NCBI GenBank assembly: GCA_028707745.1
Contig: JAQWAJ010000002.1
Coordinates: 1-17,483 of the forward strand
Origin: Bacteroidales bacterium
GTDB lineage: Bacteria > Bacteroidota > Bacteroidia > Bacteroidales > UBA12481
Direction of reading: 5' to 3'
DNA: 17,483 bases
A model generated the notes under the pieces. It worked only from the letters and a program-made list of their open reading frames with translations, did not search any database and had not been told where the DNA came from. The position numbers and the translations under genes were made by a program. Shown here in pieces: positions 5,658-12,924 of the stretch (its first letter is position 1; the number at the start of each line of letters is the position of its first letter).

Positions 5658-8579
5658 ATGAACCTAAGAAAAATGTGGCTCAATATCAACGGTGCAAACC
5701 GCATGTTCATTTGCGATCCGGAAAAGGACACTCTTGCCGATGTGGTTCGTCGCATGGGATTAACCGGAACTAAAGTAGGCTGCAATAAAGGTGTTTGCGG
5801 ATCATGCTCGGTCATTCTGAACGGGAAGCTCATCCGGGCTTGTACCAAAAAGATCCGTTCCGTTGAGGAATACAGCAAGATCGTGACCATTGAAGGTATT
5901 GGCACCCCCACTCATCTTCACCCCATTCAGGTTGCCTGGATGAACCTGGGAGCCGTTCAGTGCGGATTCTGCGTACCGGGATTCATCGTGTCAGCTTATG
6001 CGTTGCTTACGGAGAACAACAATCCAACCCGTGAGGAGGTTCGCGACTGGTTTCTGAAACATCGCAATGTTTGCCGCTGTACCGGTTACAAACAGATCGT
6101 TGACGCTGTGATGGCTGCTGCCAGAGTGATGCGCGGGGAAGCCACCATTGAAGACATTTCATTCCAGAATCCCAAAGACGGCGAGTTTTACGGCAAGCCG
6201 GTCGTACGCCCTACCGCACTGGCAAAGGTTTGTGGTTTGGCCGACTACGGTGACGATCAGGAATTGAAGATGCCTGCCGAAACCCTGCATGTGGTTATGG
6301 TTCAGCCAAAACTGGCTCACCACGCCAAAATTCTCAATATCGATTTCAGCGAGGCAGAAAAAATGCCGGGAGTAGTGAAAATCATTACTTACAAGGATAT
6401 CAAAGCCGCAGGCGGAACCAATATCCAGTCTGAGGGTCATTTCCACGAGCGTACTACCCTGATGGTTCCAAGCCGCACGGTATTATGTGAGGATAAGATA
6501 TTCCGATATGGCGATCCGGTAGCCCTGGTGTGCGCCGATACGAAAGACCGCGCCCGTGCAGCTGCCGCAAAAGTGAAAGTGGAAATTGAAAAACTTCCTG
6601 AATATCTGAATTACCTGGATGCAGTGATGCCGGATGCCATTCGTATTCATGAAGATACACCGAACATTTTTGCCATGCAACCGGTGTTGAAGGGAGTTGG
6701 GCTCGAAGATCCGATCAAGGTATCTGAAGTGATCGATCAATCGGAATATAGCGTCGGGGGTAGCTTTTATGCCACCCGTGAACCTCACCTTTCGATTGAA
6801 GGAGATTCGGTACAGGCCTATTTTGATGAAGATGGATTTCTTGCCATACAGTGCAAATCACAGGGAGTTTACTCCTCGATTGGCCGTATTGGAAATTCAT
6901 GCGGAGTACCCAAGGATAAGATCAGAATTATTATGAACCCGACAGGCGCCAGCTTCGGATGGTCAACCAACGCCGGAGACCTCTGTCTGGCTGCCGCTGC
7001 AGCTGCCGTTACCAAAATGCCGGTTGCCCTCTCGATGACTTATGAAGAACATCAGCACTTTTCGGGGAAACGCCGTCCATGCCACTCCAACGGACGTGTT
7101 GGCTGCGACAAAGACGGTATCATAACAGCCACCGAATTTGAATTCGGGATGGATCAGGGCGCCTACACTTTTGGAGGTGACGATGTCATTTCAAAACAGG
7201 TACGTTTTGCGTTCTTCCCTTACAAAGTTCCTCATGTTGCCGGACTGTCACGCATAGCCATCACTAATCACAATTTCGGAACAGCCTATCGGAGCTACGG
7301 CTCACCGCAGGCTTACACCATGAGTGAAGCATTGATGGATATGCTCGCTGAAAAGGCAGGCATCGACCCATTCGAATTCCGCTGGAGAAACATTGCCCGC
7401 CCGGGAGACACCAACGTCAACAGCGCTCCCTTCAGGCTCTATCCAATGGAAGACATGATGCTGAAGCTAAAACCCCATTATGAAAAAGCCGTTCGGGAAG
7501 CCAAGGAAAAAGATACCCCGGAGATTCGCCGCGGTGTTGGACTCGCCTGGGGTGGATTCAATGTTACTGAAGGAGCAACCGACAGTGCAACCATTCATCT
7601 GGAGCTCAATCCCGATAATACAATAACAAAATACGACACCTGGCAGGAACTTGGACAGGGCGGTGATATCGGATCACTGATGGTAACCCTTGAAGCTTTA
7701 AAACCGATGGGAGTTACTCCTGATCAGATCAAGCTGGTACAGAGCGACACCAAGCTTTGTCCGGATAGCGGTATGTCGGCCGGAAGCCGTTCGCACTACA
7801 TGAACGGGCATGCAACCATCATCGCTGCAGAAAAGCTCATGAAGGCCATGCAGAAAGAAGACGGGACTTTCAGAACCTATGACGAGATGATCAAAGAGGG
7901 TCTTCCGGTTAAATACGAAGGCAAATACATGACCATCGTCACCGAGGGATTAAGTCGCCTTGATCCGAACACCGGTATCGGAGATCCCACGCCGGCATTT
8001 ACTTACGCGCTCAACATGGCTGAAGTAGCCGTTGACACAAAAACCGGTAAAACTACCGTAACCCGCTTCATCTGTGTGGCTGATGTCGGAAAGATTGGAA
8101 ATATCGACGCAGTAAATGGCCAGGCTTTCGGAGGAATTTCGCACAGCATCGGCTTTGCCCTTTCCGAAGACTATGATGATGTTACCAAACATACCAATAT
8201 CGCATCCAGCGGAGTACCTTATATTAAGGATATTCCGGATGATCTGCTGGTAATCTATAATGAAACCGGTGATAAAACCGGACCTTTCGGATCATCGGGA
8301 GCCTCTGAGGCATTTCAGGCATCCGGGCACGTGGCAGTTTTGAATGCCATTTACAACGCCTGTGGTGTACGTGTTTTTGAAATGCCGGCAACTAAAGAAA
8401 AAGTGAAAGCCGGTCTCGATATTCTCGCTTCCGGCGGAACAATCGCACCTCCCAAGAAATATTTCCTGGGTTCCGATTTGTACGATGAACTGGAAAGCAT
8501 CAAGGCAAATCCTGTTCCTTATGGGGGTATCGACTACTTTAAACCGATCGGGGGAGCTGAAGGAGAGAGATTCTTCTAG
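5658..8579 (+). CDS. mop: Molybdopterin-dependent aldehyde oxidoreductase (MOP type, xanthine oxidase family)
   Basis: This 973-residue single chain has the layout of the Desulfovibrio gigas aldehyde oxidoreductase. The plant-type [2Fe-2S] cluster is held by Cys42, 47, 50 and 62; the second [2Fe-2S] domain by Cys102, 105, 138 and 140 (QCGFC and CRCTGY). The molybdenum domain from about residue 185 to the end includes FGWSTNAGD, AYRSYGSPQ, WQELGQGGDIG, GMSAGSRSHYMNGHA and GPFGSSGASEAF, whose Glu884 aligns with the catalytic Glu of the family. There is no FAD domain, so electrons must leave from the [2Fe-2S] centre to a partner, plausibly the next gene's product, 9 bp downstream. The protein hydroxylates an aldehyde or a heterocycle using water as oxygen source; the substrate is unknown. 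A tail of about 50 residues beyond the typical MOP end is present. XdhC and a nucleotidyltransferase in the same operon fit its maturation. Confidence 0.92.
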   Translation: MNLRKMWLNINGANRMFICDPEKDTLADVVRRMGLTGTKVGCNKGVCGSCSVILNGKLIRACTKKIRSVEEYSKIVTIEGIGTPTHLHPIQVAWMNLGAVQCGFCVPGFIVSAYALLTENNNPTREEVRDWFLKHRNVCRCTGYKQIVDAVMAAARVMRGEATIEDISFQNPKDGEFYGKPVVRPTALAKVCGLADYGDDQELKMPAETLHVVMVQPKLAHHAKILNIDFSEAEKMPGVVKIITYKDIKAAGGTNIQSEGHFHERTTLMVPSRTVLCEDKIFRYGDPVALVCADTKDRARAAAAKVKVEIEKLPEYLNYLDAVMPDAIRIHEDTPNIFAMQPVLKGVGLEDPIKVSEVIDQSEYSVGGSFYATREPHLSIEGDSVQAYFDEDGFLAIQCKSQGVYSSIGRIGNSCGVPKDKIRIIMNPTGASFGWSTNAGDLCLAAAAAAVTKMPVALSMTYEEHQHFSGKRRPCHSNGRVGCDKDGIITATEFEFGMDQGAYTFGGDDVISKQVRFAFFPYKVPHVAGLSRIAITNHNFGTAYRSYGSPQAYTMSEALMDMLAEKAGIDPFEFRWRNIARPGDTNVNSAPFRLYPMEDMMLKLKPHYEKAVREAKEKDTPEIRRGVGLAWGGFNVTEGATDSATIHLELNPDNTITKYDTWQELGQGGDIGSLMVTLEALKPMGVTPDQIKLVQSDTKLCPDSGMSAGSRSHYMNGHATIIAAEKLMKAMQKEDGTFRTYDEMIKEGLPVKYEGKYMTIVTEGLSRLDPNTGIGDPTPAFTYALNMAEVAVDTKTGKTTVTRFICVADVGKIGNIDAVNGQAFGGISHSIGFALSEDYDDVTKHTNIASSGVPYIKDIPDDLLVIYNETGDKTGPFGSSGASEAFQASGHVAVLNAIYNACGVRVFEMPATKEKVKAGLDILASGGTIAPPKKYFLGSDLYDELESIKANPVPYGGIDYFKPIGGAEGERFF

Positions 8580-8588
8580 TTTGTAAAT

Positions 8589-10796
8589 ATGGCATATACG
8601 CACGACCTTGTTGCGGACTGCTTACAGTTTGAACGGGCATTTTGCACTGCAAAGTGCCCGTTTAATCTGGATGTCCGTGACTTTATCGGGAAATTGCAGC
8701 AGGGGCGGTTCAATGTTGCCTACAAAGCCTATCAGAATGCAGTGGGATTTCCAGGTATTGTAACTGCGTTATGCCCCGAACCCTGCCGGTTGGTCTGTCC
8801 GATGAAGGATGCCGGTGGCGCCATTTCGATCATCCAGCTTGAAAAAGCTGCCATGAAGTTTGCCCGCAATCAGGATCCGGATGAATACAATATGCCGGCC
8901 AAAAATCAGAGAATTGCGATTATCGGAGCCGGAATCAGCGGGTTAGCCTGTGCTTTGAGGCTCATTACCAGAAAGTATCCGGTCACGGTTTTTGAAAAAT
9001 CCGCCCAAATTGGAGGCCACCTGCATACACTGCTTCCAGCCGAAGTATTTATGCGGGACATCGACCGGCAGTTCAGCCGGGAAAACTATGATCTCCGCCT
9101 TAACACCGAAATCACCAGTCTGAGTGCTCTTGACTTTGATGCCATCTATATCGCAACGGGAAAAAACGGTACTGATTTCGGAGCGGAATCCAGTAGTGAC
9201 GGTGTTTTTAAAGGAGGCTCCCTCATCGGTGCCGACACCATGCATGCGCTTGCTCAGGGGCTAAATGCCGCCGGCACCATCGAACGCTATCTGAAAACCG
9301 GCATCATGGTTTTGCCGGAAGAGCTATCCGGAACCAAACTGATTGCGGATGCCATTGAGATCACACCCGGCGAAGCGGTGATCCCGGCCAACGGCACCTC
9401 ATTCACCCGGGATGAAGCGCTGGCAGAAGCAAAAAGATGTCTGAAATGCTCCTGCGATGCCTGTGTCCGCTACTCTCCCCTGATGAGCTATTTCAAGAAA
9501 TTTCCCAGGCGCATCACCGAAGAAGTGGAAGTTACCATCCACCCGAGCACACTCGACGGTAACGGCACTGTGGCAACCCGGCTGATCTCCACCTGCAACC
9601 ACTGCGGTTTGTGCAAAGAGGTTTGCCCTCAAAATATCGATACCGGAGAGTTCCTCCTCCAGAGTCACCGGGCTATGCATGAAAAGGGAGCTATGCCCTG
9701 GGCATTCCATGAGTTCTATCTCAGGGATATGGATTTTTCGAACCACGAGGCTGCCCTTACCCGTATACCATCCGGATATGAAAAGAGCCGTTACCTGTTC
9801 TTCCCCGGCTGTCAGCTGGGCGCTTCAGATCCACGATATGTCACGGAAAGTTTCCGGTTCCTTACCGAGCGTTTTCCCGATACGGCTCTGATGCTGCATT
9901 GCTGCGGCGCACCTGCCGAATGGGCCGGCAATGATGCTCTTCATCAGGAAGGTATTGAGAAAATCAAATCCGATTGGATCACACTGGGGAAACCGAAAGC
10001 TATTTTCGCCTGCCCCATGTGCAAGCAGATGTTCGAAAAATACCTGCCGGAAATTGAAGGAGAATTTCTGTACAATTTAATGGATGAAGAAGGAATTGTC
10101 CCGATTGGTTCAACAGATCGCGCAACAGCTTCTGTGTTTGACCCTTGCGCCAGCCGAAATGAACCATCGGTTCAGAAAACCATCCGCGATCTGGCCATCC
10201 GATCGGGGTTTGAGCTGGAACCGCTGCCGATGGAAGGGAGACTCGCCGGATGCTGCAGCTATGGCGGACAAGTGGCCATTGCCTATCCGCCTTATGCGGA
10301 ACATATCGTTCAGGCGAAAATTGAACAAAGCGAAAACCCCTATATTACCTACTGCGCCAATTGCCGGGATATTTTTGCGGCTGCAAAAAAACCGGTCTGG
10401 CATATTCTCGACATCCTGTTTGGGTTAGGAAATGCCAACCGAATACCTCCTACTGTTACCGAATGCAGAAACAACCGGTTACTGCTGAAACAGCAGATAC
10501 TCAATTCGTTTTGGAACGAGACCGAAATCATGTTAATACCTGATTTTATGCTACTTATATCATCAGAATTAAAGGAAAAATTAAATAAGGCGCTGATTCT
10601 TGAAACCGATGTTTACCGGGTCATTGAAAGCTGCGAGCAAACCGGGATGAAACTTTTCAACCTGGAAACCGGTTCATTTTCCGGGCACCTTCAGATCGGG
10701 AATACGACCTACTGGGTGGAATACCGGATCAATCTTGATTCAGGATATGAGCTTTTGAATGCTTACTGTCACCGCATGAAAATCGAGGAGGCCTGA
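8589..10796 (+). CDS. FAD/iron-sulfur oxidoreductase with two HdrB-type CCG domains and a C-terminal extension
   Basis: This 735-residue protein is a chain of redox modules. Residues 1-100 resemble the GltD-type iron-sulfur N terminus (Cys19, 23, 62, 66, 70). An FAD Rossmann motif AIIGAGISGL starts at 110 and a YIATG motif lies near 190. The flavin domain closes soon after with DGVFKGG and an amphipathic helix, so the usual NAD(P)-binding insert seems missing. Cys284, 287, 289 and 292 follow, then a ferredoxin motif CNHCGLCKEVCP (336-347). Two CCG domains follow: Cys408, 438/439, 475/478 and Cys520, 555/556, 589/592, close to the CCG spacing that binds unusual [4Fe-4S] clusters in heterodisulfide reductase. 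Residues about 640-735 are an unrecognised domain. It lies 9 bp after the molybdenum hydroxylase and probably takes its electrons. I recall the label 'pyridine nucleotide-disulfide oxidoreductase/dicluster-binding protein' for this family. Confidence 0.82.
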   Translation: MAYTHDLVADCLQFERAFCTAKCPFNLDVRDFIGKLQQGRFNVAYKAYQNAVGFPGIVTALCPEPCRLVCPMKDAGGAISIIQLEKAAMKFARNQDPDEYNMPAKNQRIAIIGAGISGLACALRLITRKYPVTVFEKSAQIGGHLHTLLPAEVFMRDIDRQFSRENYDLRLNTEITSLSALDFDAIYIATGKNGTDFGAESSSDGVFKGGSLIGADTMHALAQGLNAAGTIERYLKTGIMVLPEELSGTKLIADAIEITPGEAVIPANGTSFTRDEALAEAKRCLKCSCDACVRYSPLMSYFKKFPRRITEEVEVTIHPSTLDGNGTVATRLISTCNHCGLCKEVCPQNIDTGEFLLQSHRAMHEKGAMPWAFHEFYLRDMDFSNHEAALTRIPSGYEKSRYLFFPGCQLGASDPRYVTESFRFLTERFPDTALMLHCCGAPAEWAGNDALHQEGIEKIKSDWITLGKPKAIFACPMCKQMFEKYLPEIEGEFLYNLMDEEGIVPIGSTDRATASVFDPCASRNEPSVQKTIRDLAIRSGFELEPLPMEGRLAGCCSYGGQVAIAYPPYAEHIVQAKIEQSENPYITYCANCRDIFAAAKKPVWHILDILFGLGNANRIPPTVTECRNNRLLLKQQILNSFWNETEIMLIPDFMLLISSELKEKLNKALILETDVYRVIESCEQTGMKLFNLETGSFSGHLQIGNTTYWVEYRINLDSGYELLNAYCHRMKIEEA
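10785..10791 (+). promoter_or_regulatory. Strong Shine-Dalgarno for the 64-residue gene
   Basis: GAGGAGG lies 6 nt before the ATG at 10798, inside the end of the upstream coding region. Most starts in this window lack such a site, so it stands out and fixes the start of this very small gene. Confidence 0.55.
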
Positions 10797-10797
10797 T

Positions 10798-10992
10798 ATG
10801 CCGGAAACCAGGAAAATGATCTGTTGCAAATGCAACAAAGAGCTGGAAATGATTAAAACCGATTTCAGCTATCTCGGGCACAGCTTTTTCACTGAAGTCC
10901 CCAAATGCCCGGAATGCGGGCAGGTATTCATTCCTGAAGAGCTGGCCAGGGGGCGCATTTCAGAAGTTGAGATGCAGATGGAAGACAAATAG
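10798..10992 (+). CDS. Small double-CxxC redox or zinc-ribbon protein (DVU_1557-like)
   Basis: This 64-residue protein has CCKC near the N terminus (Cys9, 10, 12) and CPEC at 37-40, followed by GQVFIPEELARGRISEVE and a C-terminal MEDK. The paired CxxC motifs could bind zinc or act as a rubredoxin-like or thiol redox site. The short tail with FIPEELARG resembles, from memory, the family NCBI calls 'DVU_1557 family redox protein'. The start is well supported by an overlapping-gene Shine-Dalgarno and a gap of one base after the preceding stop. The radical SAM gene starts one base after its stop. This tight packing on both sides suggests the protein works with the flavin/CCG protein or with the radical SAM enzyme, perhaps as an electron donor. 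Confidence 0.8.
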   Translation: MPETRKMICCKCNKELEMIKTDFSYLGHSFFTEVPKCPECGQVFIPEELARGRISEVEMQMEDK

Positions 10993-10993
10993 C

Positions 10994-12295
10994 ATGAACG
11001 AAGCAAAGGTTCTGTATAAAACCTGGAGTGTTTGTCCGGTTTGTTTGAAGAGAGTCCCGGCTGAGCGTGTGCAGGTTGGCAGCGGGGTATTTCTGTGGAA
11101 GAGCTGCCCCGAACATGGCTCTTTTACAACCCTGATCTGGCGCGGTTTAACCGATATTAATGAATGGACCGGCAATTCGGAGGTCCCGGCTGCCGAAGAT
11201 CCTAAATGCCCCGATCAGTGCGGCCTCTGTGGGGATCATCTGCAAGAAACCTGTTGCGTATTGCTCAATGTCACCAATCGTTGTAACCTGAACTGCCGAT
11301 TCTGTTTTGCCGATAATGAGGCAACAACCATTGACCCTTCCTTTGAAGAGATTGTACAATCGCTGAACAATCTGATTGAAAAAGGCAAAACACTGGTGCA
11401 AATGAGCGGCGGCGAACCAACCATGCGCGATGACCTTCCGGAAATCATCGCTGCGGCAAAGGAAGCGGGTGCCAGATATGTTCAGCTCAACAGCAACGGT
11501 GTCCGGTTGAGTGAGGACCGGGATTATGTGAAAAAACTGGCCGAAGCCGGATTATCCTTTTTATTCATGCAATTCGACGGTACCCATGATGAAATATACA
11601 GAAGCCTGCGCGGAAAGCCCCTTCTGGATATCAAAAAAAGAGCTATCGACAACTGTGCTGAGTTTAATATCGGCGTAACGCTCGTGCCGACCCTCGTTCG
11701 GGGAATTAACACTGATCAAATCGGAGAGATCCTTCGGTTCGCCATCGCCGGATCACCAAAAATCCGCGGAGTGCATTTTCAGCCGGTAACCTATATCGGG
11801 AGAGTGCCTGAAAATCCGACAGAAAAGGATCGTTTTACCCTTGACGACCTGTTAGCGGAAATTCAAGCTCAATCAGATGGACTCATTAAATCTGAAAACC
11901 TGCTCCCCTCCTCGTGCGACCACCCGCTGTGCGGTTTCCACGGAGATTTCATAATCGGTCAGCATGAAGTGATCCCGCTGCTTAAAAGGTCGAAACCCGT
12001 GAAGAACTGCTGTTGCACACCGACACCGGCGGATAAAAACCGCGAATTTGTTGCGCGGCGCTGGCAACGGCCTGCAGCGGATCAGACAAATGAAAACGCT
12101 TGCTGCGGGGACGTTCATGACATGGAGTATTTCCTCGACAGGGTGAAATCCCATGGTTTTACCATTTCGGCCATGGCATTTCAGGATGCAGGCAACATCG
12201 ACTTCTCACGCCTCCGAAGATGCAGTCTGCATGTTTATGACAAAGGGAAAATGGTTCCATTTTGCGCCTATTATCTTTCCGCGTGGAAACAATGA
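10994..12295 (+). CDS. trsS: Radical SAM enzyme with N-terminal zinc ribbon and Cys-rich C terminus (TrsS-like)
   Basis: The start is set at the ATG at 10994, one base after the preceding stop; a frame extending to 10967 would overlap that gene needlessly. The 433-residue protein begins with a zinc ribbon (CPVC at 14-17, CPEH at 38-41), as in radical SAM enzymes of the MJ0619/tetraether synthase kind. The SAM-binding [4Fe-4S] motif CNLNCRFC spans 97-104 and GGEP spans 139-142. The C-terminal third has CCC at 339-341, CC at 370-371, RRCSLHVYDKG and VPFCAYYL, suggesting one or more extra clusters or a thiol site. From memory, NCBI names such proteins TrsS and notes selenoprotein versions; here every such site is Cys. 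The following methyltransferase gene overlaps it by ATGA. The substrate is unknown; its nearest characterised relatives act on pterins or lipids. Confidence 0.82.
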   Translation: MNEAKVLYKTWSVCPVCLKRVPAERVQVGSGVFLWKSCPEHGSFTTLIWRGLTDINEWTGNSEVPAAEDPKCPDQCGLCGDHLQETCCVLLNVTNRCNLNCRFCFADNEATTIDPSFEEIVQSLNNLIEKGKTLVQMSGGEPTMRDDLPEIIAAAKEAGARYVQLNSNGVRLSEDRDYVKKLAEAGLSFLFMQFDGTHDEIYRSLRGKPLLDIKKRAIDNCAEFNIGVTLVPTLVRGINTDQIGEILRFAIAGSPKIRGVHFQPVTYIGRVPENPTEKDRFTLDDLLAEIQAQSDGLIKSENLLPSSCDHPLCGFHGDFIIGQHEVIPLLKRSKPVKNCCCTPTPADKNREFVARRWQRPAADQTNENACCGDVHDMEYFLDRVKSHGFTISAMAFQDAGNIDFSRLRRCSLHVYDKGKMVPFCAYYLSAWKQ

Positions 12296-12924
12296 CCCCT
12301 ATTCAGAGTCCGGTAAACCGTCCCGGTGGCTTCATGATAACCGACCGGGCATTTGGCTTCTGTTCGTTTAAAGCCGGATCAAAAATACTCGATATCGGTT
12401 GCGGTTCTGGGGCCACCGTCAAACATTTGAAAAACTGTTATAATCTTGATTCATACGGACTTGATATAATTTCAGATTTCATTGATACCTCTTCCGGGCT
12501 GATCAGAGCCACCGCAGAAGAGATCCCGTTTCCTGCTGCATCCTTCGACGGCGCACTCCTGGAGTGCAGTCTGTCGGTCATGGACAACCAGGCAGCTGTA
12601 TTGAAAGAGTGTGATCGGATATTAAAGTCCGATGGCCGTCTGATTATTTCAGATATGTATGCCCGGGGGGAACCCGTAAGATTGCAGGGCTGCCTGAAAC
12701 ACCTTCACACCAAGGAGTATCTGATTTCACTATTGGAAGAATGCGGTTTTTCGGTTGAACTTTTCGAAGACCATACTTATCATCTGCAAACGATGTGGGG
12801 ACAGCTGATAATCGAGCAAGGGGCAAAGGCCTTCTATTGCAGTGTGGGTGCGGATCCTGCAACCATGAAACGCGTCAAGTGCGGTTACTTCCTGATAGTG
12901 GCCCGGAAAAGGAGGAACCCATGA
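12292..12924 (+). CDS. trsM: Class I SAM-dependent methyltransferase (TrsM-like, DVU_1556 family)
   Basis: I chose the ATG at 12292, which overlaps the radical SAM stop as ATGA, over an upstream in-frame ATG at 12262 inside that gene. This gives 210 residues. The SAM-binding motif ILDIGCGSG lies at 32-40; GLDI follows as the acidic second strand, then EEIPFPAASFDGALLECSLSV and the motif VLKECDRILKSDGRLIISDMY typical of UbiE/methyltransferase-11 proteins. Later text (LHTKEYLISLLEECGFSVE) is the usual C-terminal cap. The N terminus RPGGFMITDRAF is a conserved feature of the DVU_1556 family as I recall it. Unusual cysteines (Cys24, Cys37, the ECSLS site) are noted. The acceptor is unknown. The coupling to the radical SAM enzyme suggests that both modify the same molecule. 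Confidence 0.8.
   Translation: MTPIQSPVNRPGGFMITDRAFGFCSFKAGSKILDIGCGSGATVKHLKNCYNLDSYGLDIISDFIDTSSGLIRATAEEIPFPAASFDGALLECSLSVMDNQAAVLKECDRILKSDGRLIISDMYARGEPVRLQGCLKHLHTKEYLISLLEECGFSVELFEDHTYHLQTMWGQLIIEQGAKAFYCSVGADPATMKRVKCGYFLIVARKRRNP
12911..12915 (+). promoter_or_regulatory. Shine-Dalgarno selecting the start of the AMP-dependent ligase
   Basis: GGAGG sits 5 nt before the ATG at 12921, which also overlaps the methyltransferase stop as ATGA. It supports this start over a longer in-frame reading back to 12795 that would overlap the methyltransferase by 130 bp. Confidence 0.55.

Noticed and set aside
5375..5911. 178-residue antisense frame spanning the C_GCAxxG_C_C and molybdenum hydroxylase genes
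   Set aside because: It crosses two clear genes on the other strand and shows no recognisable domain.
5658..8579. Classical xanthine dehydrogenase with a FAD subunit
   Set aside because: The chain has two [2Fe-2S] domains and a molybdenum domain only, and no separate FAD-binding (XdhB/CoxM-like) gene is present.
10967..10993. Upstream start for the radical SAM gene
   Set aside because: It would overlap the 64-residue gene and add MRCRWKTNS, which looks like a shadow of that gene; the ATG at 10994 fits the family's zinc-ribbon N terminus.
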